Positions 39,471-48,108 of a stretch of DNA of 64,000 nucleotides are shown here, in pieces. Position 1 is the first letter of the stretch. Every line of letters begins with the position of its first letter. The notes below the pieces were generated by a model. It was not told where the DNA came from, made no database searches, and worked only from the letters and a program-made list of their open reading frames with translations. The position numbers were made by a program, and so were the translations under genes. Origin of the DNA: Gilliamella sp. Pas-s25 (lineage in GTDB: Bacteria > Pseudomonadota > Gammaproteobacteria > Enterobacterales > Orbaceae); the NCBI RefSeq assembly GCF_009795885.1, contig NZ_WTEV01000007.1:5036-69035 (forward strand), given 5' to 3'.

Positions 39471-39809
39471 TTACAGCTCTAAAAAATTATCATTTTCTGC
39501 ATAATAATTTAATGATTGAATAAAGTCATCTATCGTGGCTGACGGCTTTTGATCTAAGACAACATCAACAACATCAGCAAATTGTTGACCTGAATAAAGA
39601 TAATGTAAATGCTTTTGCCGTACAAGAGGAGGGTAAATTTCTTGTCCATCATCATCGACTTCAGGATAGTCATCAATATAATAGCTTTCTTGATTTTCCA
39701 ACTCTTTGTCTTCAACGCCATATACACAAAAATCATCATCTCGTTCAAGACTATTTTTCATATAGTTGATTATATCGTTTATTGAATAAAGATTTTCTTT
39801 GATAAGCAT
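39471..39809 (-). CDS. Acidic small protein, paralogue of the protein at 46082-46393
   Basis: A 112-residue acidic protein. Its C-terminal third (FADVVDVVLDQKP-AT-DDF, then YYAENDNFLEL) aligns with that of the protein at 46082-46393, giving the shared pattern P-x-AT-x-x-D ... YY-x-END-x-FL. It may belong to DUF7716, from memory. AGGA lies right before the start. A DNA-mimicking or toxin-binding role would fit its charge but is inference. Confidence 0.65.
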   Translation of the reverse strand: MLIKENLYSINDIINYMKNSLERDDDFCVYGVEDKELENQESYYIDDYPEVDDDGQEIYPPLVRQKHLHYLYSGQQFADVVDVVLDQKPSATIDDFIQSLNYYAENDNFLEL

Positions 39810-39869
39810 GTTCCTAATACTCCTATATCATTTTGGATCATTATAATATTGCGAATATAATCTCTACTT

Positions 39870-40280
39870 TTATAAAAAGGCCGTTTCAGCATAACCTATT
39901 TTTATCATTGAGAGATTTTTTAATTTAACGCCGATACCATGTTCACTATCGCCAGACCAGGCAAACATAAAGCCATATTCATCCTTTTCTGGTAATAAGT
40001 AAATTTTAATGAGTGAAATTTGCGATAATACTTTACCGCCATCTTGCTTATAAACTTGAGTAATATAAGCCGTGATTTCATTATTGATGATGTGATGAAG
40101 TTCGACTTGGTGAGATTTAATAAAATCGATATTATTTAGCATGTTATTATCAGACTCAAAGGATTCTAGATAAATAATCGGGATACATTGTTGGCTAAAA
40201 CTAGCCAACAGAATATCTATTGCTATGCCTTCGTCCTCAATAATATAGCTGTTTATATTTTGGCGATTGTTCTTTTCCAT
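39870..40280 (-). CDS. DUF6985-like putative immunity protein
   Basis: A 136-residue acidic protein. The C-terminal part FMFAWSGDSEHGIGVKLKNL followed by KIGYAETAFL resembles the DUF6985 pattern W-x-x-D-x-EHG-x-G ... IG found in immunity-like proteins. The family assignment is from memory and tentative. It is directly downstream of the ComJ-like gene. Confidence 0.6.
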   Translation of the reverse strand: MEKNNRQNINSYIIEDEGIAIDILLASFSQQCIPIIYLESFESDNNMLNNIDFIKSHQVELHHIINNEITAYITQVYKQDGGKVLSQISLIKIYLLPEKDEYGFMFAWSGDSEHGIGVKLKNLSMIKIGYAETAFL

Positions 40281-40346
40281 TTATTAATCTCGGTTAAATT
40301 TGTGGCGAGTATGTCCCGATTAGCGCTAAACCTGTTGAAGTTAGCA

Positions 40347-40829
40347 TTATACTCTACCTGATTGAAGCATTTTCCCTTTTTGACCACCCCATTGGTCATC
40401 AATAATGTAGTGAGCAGTAATCGGCACAAGTGCAGGTACAAAGGTAAATTTATAAAAAACTTCATCACCTTCACAAATTTCATAATGCAGTGAATATAAT
40501 GGTGCATCTAATTGTAGGTTAACAGTAAATTTTTCTGTCGCCGAGGCAACTTCAATCACATTGTCAGGATGTGTATAAAAAGGAACAACAATGCAGCGTT
40601 GGGTTTGGTTATCCATTATAAAATTATCTGCTAAGGTTAAAACGACATTCGCACCGAAAGCATCATCAGGTAATGGATCAAAAATAACATAATCGTGATG
40701 AATAACGGCACCTTGTTCGATATTTTGGTTGCCCCATTGCGATAATTCTTCACTGAATGGTCTTGATCTAACCAAAATTTGACTATGAGATATTAATAAA
40801 TCCACAACCTGCTGTTTGTTTTTTTCCAT
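40347..40829 (-). CDS. ComJ-family nuclease inhibitor
   Basis: A 160-residue ComJ-like protein. SHSQILVRSRPFSEELSQWG, DYVIFDPLPDDAFGANV, a CIVVPFYT strand, FYKFTFVPALVP and a C-terminal DDQWGGQKGK follow the Bacillus ComJ pattern. ComJ inhibits the extracellular DNA-entry nuclease NucA. No NucA-like gene is in the window, so here it more likely protects against a NucA-type toxin domain delivered by competitors. ATG at 40829 follows GAGGGGATT; two in-frame TTG codons lie just upstream. Confidence 0.78.
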   Translation of the reverse strand: MEKNKQQVVDLLISHSQILVRSRPFSEELSQWGNQNIEQGAVIHHDYVIFDPLPDDAFGANVVLTLADNFIMDNQTQRCIVVPFYTHPDNVIEVASATEKFTVNLQLDAPLYSLHYEICEGDEVFYKFTFVPALVPITAHYIIDDQWGGQKGKMLQSGRV

Positions 40830-41045
40830 CAACAATCCCCTCTTTTACACACTATAAAATCATCAAATTAAATATAGGAAACCGCTGGATTGTTTACACC
40901 ACATAATTAAACTAATCCGCTAACACTTACAAGGCGTTTTACTAAAAATCGATTAAGTTTTGTTTTCTATTTTTTACATCACTAACTATTTGCTTATTAT
41001 GCCACATCCCAATGAAAGTAAACATATTTTTCTGATTTTTCATTC

Positions 41046-41400
41046 ATTTATTAGCTAGCATCTTTTGTGAATGTTTAATTGATTCGTTAGTATCATAGGT
41101 CTTAACCAATAGATGCTGCAAAGTCTCAATTAATCACCAAACGGCATAGAATCCTGAATATTTTTTACAAAAATATGACCGAAGAAATGAGCCTCACATC
41201 TTCATTAAAATACCTATCTCTTTTAGTTTTCCCATTCTTTTGTCGGCTAGCAGGTTTTGTGAATGTTTGAGTGATACGTTAGTATCATAGGGATTAACCA
41301 ATAGCATACGGTAAAGTCTCCATTAACCGCCAAACGGTATAGAATCCTGAATATTTTTTACAAAAATATGACCGAAAAATCGACAGTTGGGTAAATACCC
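41046..41400 (-). pseudogene. Tandem decayed copies of one reading frame
   Basis: Two imperfect direct repeats of about 140 bp (about 41046-41184 and 41238-41377, offset 192-193 bp) each encode, on the minus strand, FFGHIFVKNIQDS-[MI]-PFG, then after a stop and frame change a run with YDTN-x-S-[IL]-KHSQ and LLA-x-K. The right copy continues MGKLKEIGIL. They look like remains of two paralogous immunity-type or toxin-tip genes. I could not name the family. Confidence 0.5.
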
Positions 41401-41487
41401 TGCCTGTTTTAGTAGATAGCAGATTATTTAATTCTTCATGAGGTCTTTCGGTGTTATCTATATGACTTAAAAAGAATATAACAAAAC

Positions 41488-41922
41488 TTATTTAACTAAA
41501 ATAAGATTAAGTGGGTTATTTAATTCAATTACTATTTTGAAATTGGCACTTGATTCCACCCTAAGAAAGTGATTGGGTAATTCAATTGCATTAATGAATG
41601 GGTTTGATGTTTCGAAATAGATCACCCATTTTAAATCATCCTTAGGTGTTAAGTAGGCGATAAAACCTTCCGAGCCATAGCTTCCTTCACCTAAAAAGCA
41701 TTTATTACCATTTGTTAGGGTGATTTTTTGGATGATATCTATATTAGTGATATTATCAGGATCTTTATCCAAAAAAAGATTAAGGTGGAATGGTTTCCCT
41801 TTTTTAATTAACAATTGGGGATAAAACTGGGCTGAAAGGGATATCGATTCACCAGTAGAAAAGTAAATCCCGTCTTTTATAGGTAACGTTTGTTTATTCC
41901 ATAACGCCAATATTTTTGTCAT
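41488..41922 (-). CDS. Putative immunity-type protein
   Basis: A 144-residue beta-rich soluble protein of unknown family. LGEGSYGSEGFIAYLTPKDD followed by WVIYFETSNPF is a striking motif. AAGAGTG precedes the ATG. Island context suggests immunity; nothing else supports it. Confidence 0.62.
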   Translation of the reverse strand: MTKILALWNKQTLPIKDGIYFSTGESISLSAQFYPQLLIKKGKPFHLNLFLDKDPDNITNIDIIQKITLTNGNKCFLGEGSYGSEGFIAYLTPKDDLKWVIYFETSNPFINAIELPNHFLRVESSANFKIVIELNNPLNLILVK

Positions 41923-42000
41923 CTAAGCACTCTTTTATATGTTAATCCCAAAAAGCGTGGTTAATTTATTGCATAATCAAATCTAGATTTGATGCAAGTA

Positions 42001-42504
42001 TTATAAATCTCTATTAGCTAATTTATACGGAATATTCATCAAAGTAGCCTTTTGTTTTTTATCGAACATTACTTTATATTTGCTTAATGTCGAGTGATTA
42101 ACTGAACTATAATGCTCTAATTCAGTGCTTAGTGTACCATCATCCTCCCAATCACATAATGGGCAAACATCGTATTGTCCTTGATGAGTTAAGGTTAAAT
42201 AATGGCAACAAGGGCATGCATGCAAAATATCTTCGTCCCCTATAATGGTAATAGATTTACCATATAAAGCACTAACATATTGTTTTAAATATTGATTAGA
42301 ATAGCCTTTCAATTTAATATCAATAAAATAGCCTAATAAAAACGGTTGAATAGCATCATCATAGATATTTGTATATGCTAAAGGTTGACCATCTTTATCA
42401 AGATAATTTGCAAAGAGAATATTCTCAATATCCTGTTTTGAAGATTGTGCAATCATTTCGATAGCTAACAGTGTTAAAGCGAGTTTTCGGCTGAGCGTCT
42501 TCAT
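42001..42504 (-). CDS. CPCC-family cysteine-rich protein
   Basis: A 167-residue protein whose middle (about residues 94-120) carries CPCCHYLTLTHQGQYDVCPL followed by CDWEDDG, the zinc-binding CPCC domain. This domain often occurs in small proteins next to polymorphic toxin loci. An N-terminal helical region precedes it. It is divergent from the next gene by about 130 bp. Confidence 0.72.
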   Translation of the reverse strand: MKTLSRKLALTLLAIEMIAQSSKQDIENILFANYLDKDGQPLAYTNIYDDAIQPFLLGYFIDIKLKGYSNQYLKQYVSALYGKSITIIGDEDILHACPCCHYLTLTHQGQYDVCPLCDWEDDGTLSTELEHYSSVNHSTLSKYKVMFDKKQKATLMNIPYKLANRDL

Positions 42505-42631
42505 TGAGTTAAAGTGAACGATGATAAATTATCTAATTTATCAAAAATACAGTTTGATCACTACCTCGCTTTTTATTTTATGCTTATGATAAATGAAAAA
42601 CTGGAACAATAAAAAAGATAGAATGTGAAAT

Positions 42632-43084
42632 ATGGAAAGATTAAATATTGATCTTATTGATATTATTAACAATGGCGGCTTTTTAAAGTGCCTGCCTGCT
42701 TTAGCGCAAGATGCTTTTTTTCGACGTTGCCGAATAGAAACAATGAAATCAGCCATTTTGTACACAGCTAAAATCGGACTTTTTGATATAGAAATAGGTC
42801 TTGATAAAAAAGAACATAGTGGCTATGAACTCATTAATTTATCTGAAGATAACCATGAAGTTAGTGGTATCGCTATCCATGATACTTATGGAATAATGAA
42901 AACAAATTTTAATGCTTTATTACCAGCTAATATTATCCAACTATTGCCTGAGCATACAGTAAACCATATAGATAATATAGAACAAATTGAAATACACTTC
43001 TGTAGTGGAAGCACTATAATTTATCAGCGAGCTGACTTACCGCCTGCGGTGATATCCAATACATTAAAGAGCGTCATTTTTTGA
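42632..43084 (+). CDS. Putative immunity-type protein
   Basis: A 150-residue soluble protein, first of the rightward half of the island. No family recognised. It begins with a helical region and ends with beta-rich sequence (IEIHFCSGSTIIYQRAD). The ribosome-binding site is weak. Confidence 0.6.
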   Translation: MERLNIDLIDIINNGGFLKCLPALAQDAFFRRCRIETMKSAILYTAKIGLFDIEIGLDKKEHSGYELINLSEDNHEVSGIAIHDTYGIMKTNFNALLPANIIQLLPEHTVNHIDNIEQIEIHFCSGSTIIYQRADLPPAVISNTLKSVIF

Positions 43085-43126
43085 ATTGGAATAATGTGTG
43101 ATTTGTTTATCGTCATCAATTAATAT

Positions 43127-43270
43127 ATGATTATTATTGATTATATAAGGAAAAATAGAGATAACATTTCAAAAGAAGATCTCAAAATTTAATCAATTAA
43201 AATTGAGTCACATGAAAAAAGAAATGTTGCCCTTGATCTGTTGCGATACCCAAAAGGTAATAAAAAATGA
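43127..43270 (+). pseudogene. Decayed C-terminal reading frame overlapping the next gene (ATGA)
   Basis: A 47-codon frame with one in-frame TAA (codon 22): KNRDNISKEDLKI, stop, SIKIESHEKRNVALDLLRYP, then KGNKK. Its TGA overlaps the ATG of the gene at 43267 as ATGA, the coupling typical of toxin-immunity pairs. I read it as the eroded tail of a toxin or of an upstream immunity gene. Confidence 0.4.
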
Positions 43271-43860
43271 ACTCTATCGATATTATAAAAAGCTATTTGG
43301 CAGGCACACTTTCTCCACAGGATTTTCAAAAAGAACTTTATTATAATAAGGATATTGAAGATCTTCTATCGGAAGAGAACCAAATTCCCCCCTATACCAA
43401 CAGATATAAAAACGCATTTTTATATCTTATTGAAATTGATATTTTATTGCCATCAGGTGAAATCAATAGTAAAGATTTACTTTCAAAGTTTCTCGCTAAA
43501 AGAAATATTAACTTCTCGTTAAATAATGAACATGAAAAAAAGTATGATCTATTCATGAAAATTCAGCCAAGCTGGTTAAATTTAACTGAACCATACTTTA
43601 ATTTAATCATGAATAAACATCGGGATAAAGTTGGAGTTGAATTAGAAAGAGCGTTAAAATTAGAAATTAAGAAAGATTTTAAATTCTTAAAAAATAGACC
43701 TAAGTGGCTCCAATCCCCAAACTGGCCAACCGTAGATAACAAACCATTAATTTTTATAGGTCAATTAGATATAACCGAAATCAGCCACGATATTACCTAT
43801 TTATATATTTTTTTAAATGAAAAGGAAAATACATATATGACTTTTGAGCAATCAACATAA
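43267..43860 (+). CDS. Putative immunity protein (DUF1963-like end)
   Basis: A 197-residue protein. The N-terminus (IDIIKSYLAGTLSPQDFQKE) resembles colicin-immunity-like helices that define how a cell carries a small binding partner. The C-terminal half has PKWLQSPNWPTVDNKPLIFI then GQLDI, recalling the YwqG/DUF1963 motif W-P-x-x-x-x-x-P-h-x-F-h-x-Q-h-x-h. The start overlaps the stop of the relic upstream. Confidence 0.66.
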   Translation: MNSIDIIKSYLAGTLSPQDFQKELYYNKDIEDLLSEENQIPPYTNRYKNAFLYLIEIDILLPSGEINSKDLLSKFLAKRNINFSLNNEHEKKYDLFMKIQPSWLNLTEPYFNLIMNKHRDKVGVELERALKLEIKKDFKFLKNRPKWLQSPNWPTVDNKPLIFIGQLDITEISHDITYLYIFLNEKENTYMTFEQST

Positions 43861-43946
43861 ACAATAACTAACTGGCAACACGGCGATATGATTTAATAAT
43901 AATTCTATCGGGGTGTCATATCTAGCAAAATCTCAAGCGATATATC

Positions 43947-44324
43947 ATGAATAAATTGAAAATTAAGCAACAAAAGTTTGAAGTCAAACATTACTGGTCC
44001 CCAGATATACATGATCCTTGGCGATGGAAACCAGAAGACAATGCAGTATTTTACTTATTAGAAATGAATATTGGTATTACAGGAAAGGATGAAACAGATA
44101 TTTATTCAATTATTATTGCCACTCCAGAAGGGATAATGAATTTAAATAACAACAGAATGCAACAACCTAAATTATATAAAATGTTGTTACTATACCAATA
44201 CGATTGGAATAAGGTTAGACGCACAATAGATCAGCAGCTTGCTTTGATAAATCCCACTGATGAAATACAAGCCTTGGATAAATTAGCCAGTAGTTTTTAT
44301 TGGGAATATGATGCTATGAAATAA
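43947..44324 (+). CDS. Imm8-family immunity protein
   Basis: A 125-residue protein with the Imm8 pattern: HYWSPDIHDPWRWKPEDNAV, then LLEMNIGITGKDETDIYSII and ATPEG, ending with a helix and FYWEYDAMK. Imm8 proteins neutralise toxin domains of contact-dependent or secreted polymorphic toxins. No matching toxin gene is upstream; only 86 bp separate it from the preceding gene. Confidence 0.8.
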   Translation: MNKLKIKQQKFEVKHYWSPDIHDPWRWKPEDNAVFYLLEMNIGITGKDETDIYSIIIATPEGIMNLNNNRMQQPKLYKMLLLYQYDWNKVRRTIDQQLALINPTDEIQALDKLASSFYWEYDAMK

Positions 44325-44384
44325 CCCTAAAAAAATATGCTAATTATGAATATGTGGTGATGAGTAATTAGCACAATTTATTAA

Positions 44385-44519
44385 GTGATCCTTTATAGCG
44401 GTTTGAGTAAAAATAGTTCGGTTGAGACTGAGCCTAATGAGAACGTGCAAACTAAAACCAGCGTTCATGTGGATTGCAAAAGTGAAGTATATAAGTATTC
44501 CATAAAATGGGAGTTTTAA
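44385..44519 (+). pseudogene. Orphan C-terminal coding tail upstream of an immunity-type gene
   Basis: A 44-codon open stretch without a start, containing SSVETEPNENVQTKTSVHVD and, after CKSE, VYKYSIKWEF before TAA. It ends 5 bp before the ATG at 44525, and the ribosome-binding GGGAG of that gene overlaps its last codons. Position and composition suggest the tip of a lost toxin gene. Confidence 0.4.
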
Positions 44520-44524
44520 TATTA

Positions 44525-44989
44525 ATGCATATTCAAAGAGAAAAGATCTTATATGCACTGCAAAAAGCATATGGCGATTTAAGCAACCCTGATTTCCATT
44601 TCGTGATGAAATCCTACAATTCTCTAAAATATAAATGTCTACTAAATGATATCCATGCTTTATTTAAAATAGAAGATAATACTGATTTAAACTATGACGT
44701 ATGTATATCGCTAAAATTTAATTATCATAATAAATCAATGTATTTATATTTATCTTTAGTATCGGCCTATGCTTTTTTATATTATGAAAATAAAGTTATT
44801 GATTGTAATGATGATATTTATCAAATATTGCCTGAACTGATTGATATATTACATGATTATCATTTTGTGTTGTTAAACAAAAATGAGCTTTTATATACCT
44901 TTGATATAAATTCCTCGGCTTTTGGTGTCGAGGATAAAAAAGCCTCAGTTTTAGCACTGTTGTTTTCATTCGGTTTATCGGTCAATTAA
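44525..44989 (+). CDS. Putative immunity-type protein
   Basis: A 154-residue acidic protein of unknown family, rich in Tyr and Leu. Start set at 44525 because GGGAG at 44509-44513 is well spaced; an in-frame ATG at 44507 includes that site. It directly follows an orphan coding tail. Confidence 0.62.
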   Translation: MHIQREKILYALQKAYGDLSNPDFHFVMKSYNSLKYKCLLNDIHALFKIEDNTDLNYDVCISLKFNYHNKSMYLYLSLVSAYAFLYYENKVIDCNDDIYQILPELIDILHDYHFVLLNKNELLYTFDINSSAFGVEDKKASVLALLFSFGLSVN

Positions 44990-45049
44990 AAATAATAATT
45001 AAACTACATGATGACAGCTTGGGAATAGTCGAAATAGGAGAAAAATAAA

Positions 45050-45409
45050 ATGCCAGAAGTACACAATCAGGCAATTGAAACAATCTATGGAGAAATATAT
45101 GGAAGAGACGCTTTAATATTAAAAGACATCATATTTGATATGTTTCCACTGGAATTAAAGGTAGTAGCTTCTTTGTGGTTACCACATTGTCAACCCAGCA
45201 GAAGATTAGAAGGTGAGGCTTTAATCTGTTTTAAATTTAAAAATATAAAAAGTTTAACTATTACGATGATTGATGAATCAAAATATCAGCTGGTAAAAAA
45301 ATCTTGTTTCGATAAAGTATTTGATAAGGAACAAGATGAACATTATGTTTTAAGTACTTATGATCATATTTTTGATGTGATTGGTCAATGTGAAGTAAGC
45401 TACAAATAG
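45050..45409 (+). CDS. Putative immunity-type protein
   Basis: A 119-residue soluble protein with a TAGGAG site. Sequence such as ALILKDIIFDMFPLELKVVA and EGEALICFKFKNIKSLTITM suggests a beta-sandwich. No family recognised. Confidence 0.6.
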   Translation: MPEVHNQAIETIYGEIYGRDALILKDIIFDMFPLELKVVASLWLPHCQPSRRLEGEALICFKFKNIKSLTITMIDESKYQLVKKSCFDKVFDKEQDEHYVLSTYDHIFDVIGQCEVSYK

Positions 45410-45555
45410 TTATTAACGTTTGTAATAATTTGGAAGGAAAATTGGCTGATAATATGGTTGTACATCATAAAAACCCATTATTTCGTCAATAATAAGATTT
45501 ACACAAGTATCCTAAAAGAATATCCCTTATTTGGTGTTAATTAAAAGAGGTTGGT

Positions 45556-46041
45556 ATGAATTTATTCTGCGATAATTGTAATAAAGCATTTATAGCATCA
45601 GAGGAGCAAGACCGATTCATCTTAGTTTCTCGTGAAAAAAACATGAAATTCATTATGATACAGTGCCCTTATTGTTCAATGAGTTATGCTTTTAATCCAA
45701 TGCAGTTAACTAACCTAGACAATAAAAAAATTCCTGTTGTTAATGGGTTAAGATGCCCTAAAGAAATATGTACGGGTATAGTATCTTATATTGAAGATAT
45801 CCCTCCATTTTTTGGGTGTGGTGAATGTGGTAACGTCTGGTTAAAAAAAGAAAATTTGTATGATGATATTAAAAATATAATATCTAAGTATCCTTATAGA
45901 AAACATGCATATAATATAATAAACGGCGAATACTTACCCGTTCTAGATAAAGAAATTCCATCATGCTATGATGAGCAAGTCAGTTTAGAGTGGAATGATC
46001 AAATAAATCAAAATGATGGTTGTGATGATTGCAGAAAATAG
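45556..46041 (+). CDS. Zinc-ribbon protein of the immunity island
   Basis: A 161-residue protein with four Cys pairs: CDNCNKAF at the start, CPYCS near residue 38, CPKEIC near 67 and CGECGN near 90, plus CDDC at the end. The pattern indicates two zinc ribbons. GAGG precedes the ATG. Function unknown. Confidence 0.65.
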   Translation: MNLFCDNCNKAFIASEEQDRFILVSREKNMKFIMIQCPYCSMSYAFNPMQLTNLDNKKIPVVNGLRCPKEICTGIVSYIEDIPPFFGCGECGNVWLKKENLYDDIKNIISKYPYRKHAYNIINGEYLPVLDKEIPSCYDEQVSLEWNDQINQNDGCDDCRK

Positions 46042-46081
46042 CCAGATACAATTTATTGTAAATAATAATTGGAGATTATGA

Positions 46082-46393
46082 ATGAAAACTATAAAAGGAA
46101 TTGAAAATTTATTCCGTATTTATAAAAATCTGGATGAACCATGGCGCTTTTTTGTGGAACCTGAATTTATAAATGAGATCAATTGCATTAAAAATGCCAA
46201 TTATTACGTTGCAGAGACGGAAGATGAATTTGATGAAATGGATGATACACCTGATAAATATAACCCATGGTTAGAATATCCGACATTTCAAGCCATTATC
46301 GATAATAAACTTGAACATCATCCTAATGCTACAAAAAAAGATTTATTAGATGCTATTATTTATTACCTTGAAAATGATGATTTTTTGGATTAA
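46082..46393 (+). CDS. Acidic small protein, paralogue of the protein at 39471-39809
   Basis: A 103-residue strongly acidic protein (many Asp and Glu around residues 45-65). The C-terminal pattern P-x-AT-x-x-D ... YYLENDDFLD pairs it with the protein at 39471-39809. TTGGAG lies upstream. Possibly DUF7716. Confidence 0.66.
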   Translation: MKTIKGIENLFRIYKNLDEPWRFFVEPEFINEINCIKNANYYVAETEDEFDEMDDTPDKYNPWLEYPTFQAIIDNKLEHHPNATKKDLLDAIIYYLENDDFLD

Positions 46394-46402
46394 TCCAAAA
46401 TA

Positions 46403-46432
46403 GGAAGGTCAAAAAAAGGTCTTTCCGTTTTT
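46403..46432 (+). terminator. Terminator after the acidic paralogue
   Basis: GGAAGG/CTTTCC stem (one G-U) with a 12-nt loop, followed by GTTTTT, 10 bp after the stop at 46393. Confidence 0.6.
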
Positions 46433-46520
46433 AAGCAAAAATCTGTAGTAGTAAAATTTACCGTTGTTAACTGCATTAATGTAGTCTATTTAAAACAGTT
46501 TTTATCGCTAAAGAGAAATT

Positions 46521-47402
46521 ATGAAAAAATTTTTAGAATTACTAAATAAACAAGGTATAAAGTACCTCATTGAAGACAATAAGATCACAGTTGATGGTAA
46601 TTTAAATCTAAGAAATAAAGGAATTAAAGCATTACCTGAAAACTTGTTTGTTAACGGGGATTTGATTTTAACTCATACAAAAATTGAAGCACTGCCTAAA
46701 AATTTTTCTGTTAGTGGTGATTTAGATTTAACAAATACAGAAATCAGAAAATTACCTGAAAATATACTTATTGGTGGCTATTTATATTTAACAAATACGG
46801 AAATCAAAGCATTACCTAAGAATTTTTCGATTAGTGGTAGTCTAAATTTAGCAAAAACAAAAATAACAGCACTACCAGAAAACCTATCTGTCCAAGGTGA
46901 TCTCAATTTAACAGTGACAAACATCAAAATGCTACCGGAAAACTTATCAGTTGGTGGGAGTTTATACTTAGGATTTACAGAAATAGAAGCATTACCAGAA
47001 CACTTTTCTATTAAAGGTGACTTAGATTTGAAATTTACCAAAATGACTAAGTTACCTGAATACTTATCCGTTGATGGTCTCTTAAACATCGAATCGACAG
47101 AAATTCAAGAATTACCCGAAACCTTATCTGTTACTCGTGGCATACATTTGGATATAGATCAAATACAGAATATAGCTTATCGTAAAACTGATGAAGATAA
47201 GTCGCAAACTATTTTTGCTTGTTGGGCTAATGGCGCATTTGCAATTCAAGCAACAGACTTTTTTGGTACACTTGCAGATTTTGAAAAAATGGTGGATGAA
47301 AACTATTCTGAAGAAAATGCGATACAATATAAAAAAATGGCGAATGAATGTATTAAAGAGTTAACTATAAAGCTTAATAAACCGTCACTGAGAGTAAATT
47401 AA
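46521..47402 (+). CDS. Leucine-rich-type repeat protein
   Basis: A 293-residue protein. From about residue 35 to 214 there are nine tandem 20-residue units of the form I-x-aLPenlsV-x-GdLdLt-x-Te, giving a visible 60-bp period in the DNA. A non-repeat C-terminal domain follows (CWANGAFAIQATDFFGTLAD, with a helical end). The repeats should build a curved solenoid for protein binding. Good AAAGAGAAATT site. No signal peptide, so it acts in the cytoplasm; a toxin-sequestering role is inference. Confidence 0.78.
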   Translation: MKKFLELLNKQGIKYLIEDNKITVDGNLNLRNKGIKALPENLFVNGDLILTHTKIEALPKNFSVSGDLDLTNTEIRKLPENILIGGYLYLTNTEIKALPKNFSISGSLNLAKTKITALPENLSVQGDLNLTVTNIKMLPENLSVGGSLYLGFTEIEALPEHFSIKGDLDLKFTKMTKLPEYLSVDGLLNIESTEIQELPETLSVTRGIHLDIDQIQNIAYRKTDEDKSQTIFACWANGAFAIQATDFFGTLADFEKMVDENYSEENAIQYKKMANECIKELTIKLNKPSLRVN

Positions 47403-47542
47403 GATAAGTTAAAAAAGCAAATCTTCTTAATTGACTCAATGCTATCGCCAGATAAAGTAATATTATACCAATCACGTTCTTCTATATGATTAGGTAACAA
47501 GCGCTTTAGATATTTACGATAATATTGTTGATTTAAAGCAAT
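47399..47542 (-). pseudogene. Minus-strand coding relic
   Basis: A 47-codon open stretch without a start: ALNQQYYRKYLKRLLPNHIE, then ERDWYNITLSGDSIESIKK and a stop at 47399. Codon and residue make-up are protein-like. It lies antisense to its neighbours. Family unknown. Confidence 0.35.
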
Positions 47543-47574
47543 CTATTGTTTAAAACAAACTAAGCTGCTAAAAA

Positions 47575-47934
47575 ATGAATATACAACATATAGAAACAGC
47601 TGATTGCAATATCTTGGATACTAAAATATTTTCTCATGAAATTAAGATATATTTTGCATCAGTTTACCAATTAGAGACAAAACAACGTATAACTAATGTT
47701 TGTTTATCGATTTTTAATTGGTCATTTTTTGAAGCAAATGTTTTTATCGTTAATCATTTGAATAATCGCTTTGAACAGAAAACGTTATTCAAACATGAAT
47801 TAGAGTTTTTTGAATATATTCAGAAAATATCGCTTGAACAAAATAATTTTATATTACAAGGATACAGTAAAAAATCTGGCAACTGGCTAGAGTATCGTTT
47901 CATAGATAGTGATTTTTGCTTGACCATGTTTTAA
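47575..47934 (+). CDS. Putative immunity-type protein
   Basis: A 119-residue soluble protein, beta-rich, unknown family (VCLSIFNWSFFEANVFIVNH). No clear ribosome-binding site, so expression may depend on a leaderless or weak start. Confidence 0.55.
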   Translation: MNIQHIETADCNILDTKIFSHEIKIYFASVYQLETKQRITNVCLSIFNWSFFEANVFIVNHLNNRFEQKTLFKHELEFFEYIQKISLEQNNFILQGYSKKSGNWLEYRFIDSDFCLTMF

Positions 47935-48108
47935 CAAAAATATAGCTGCGCATGTAATAACTATGCAACCGTTTTTGTAGTGCTATAAGCATTGATAAAA
48001 AAATAAATTAATTGTCTGACAAAAAGCTTAAGTGATCTATGGAATATAGGCTGTTATTTCTAGTGTCATAACACGTTTATTTGGGTATCAATGTAAAGGT
48101 ACATAATC

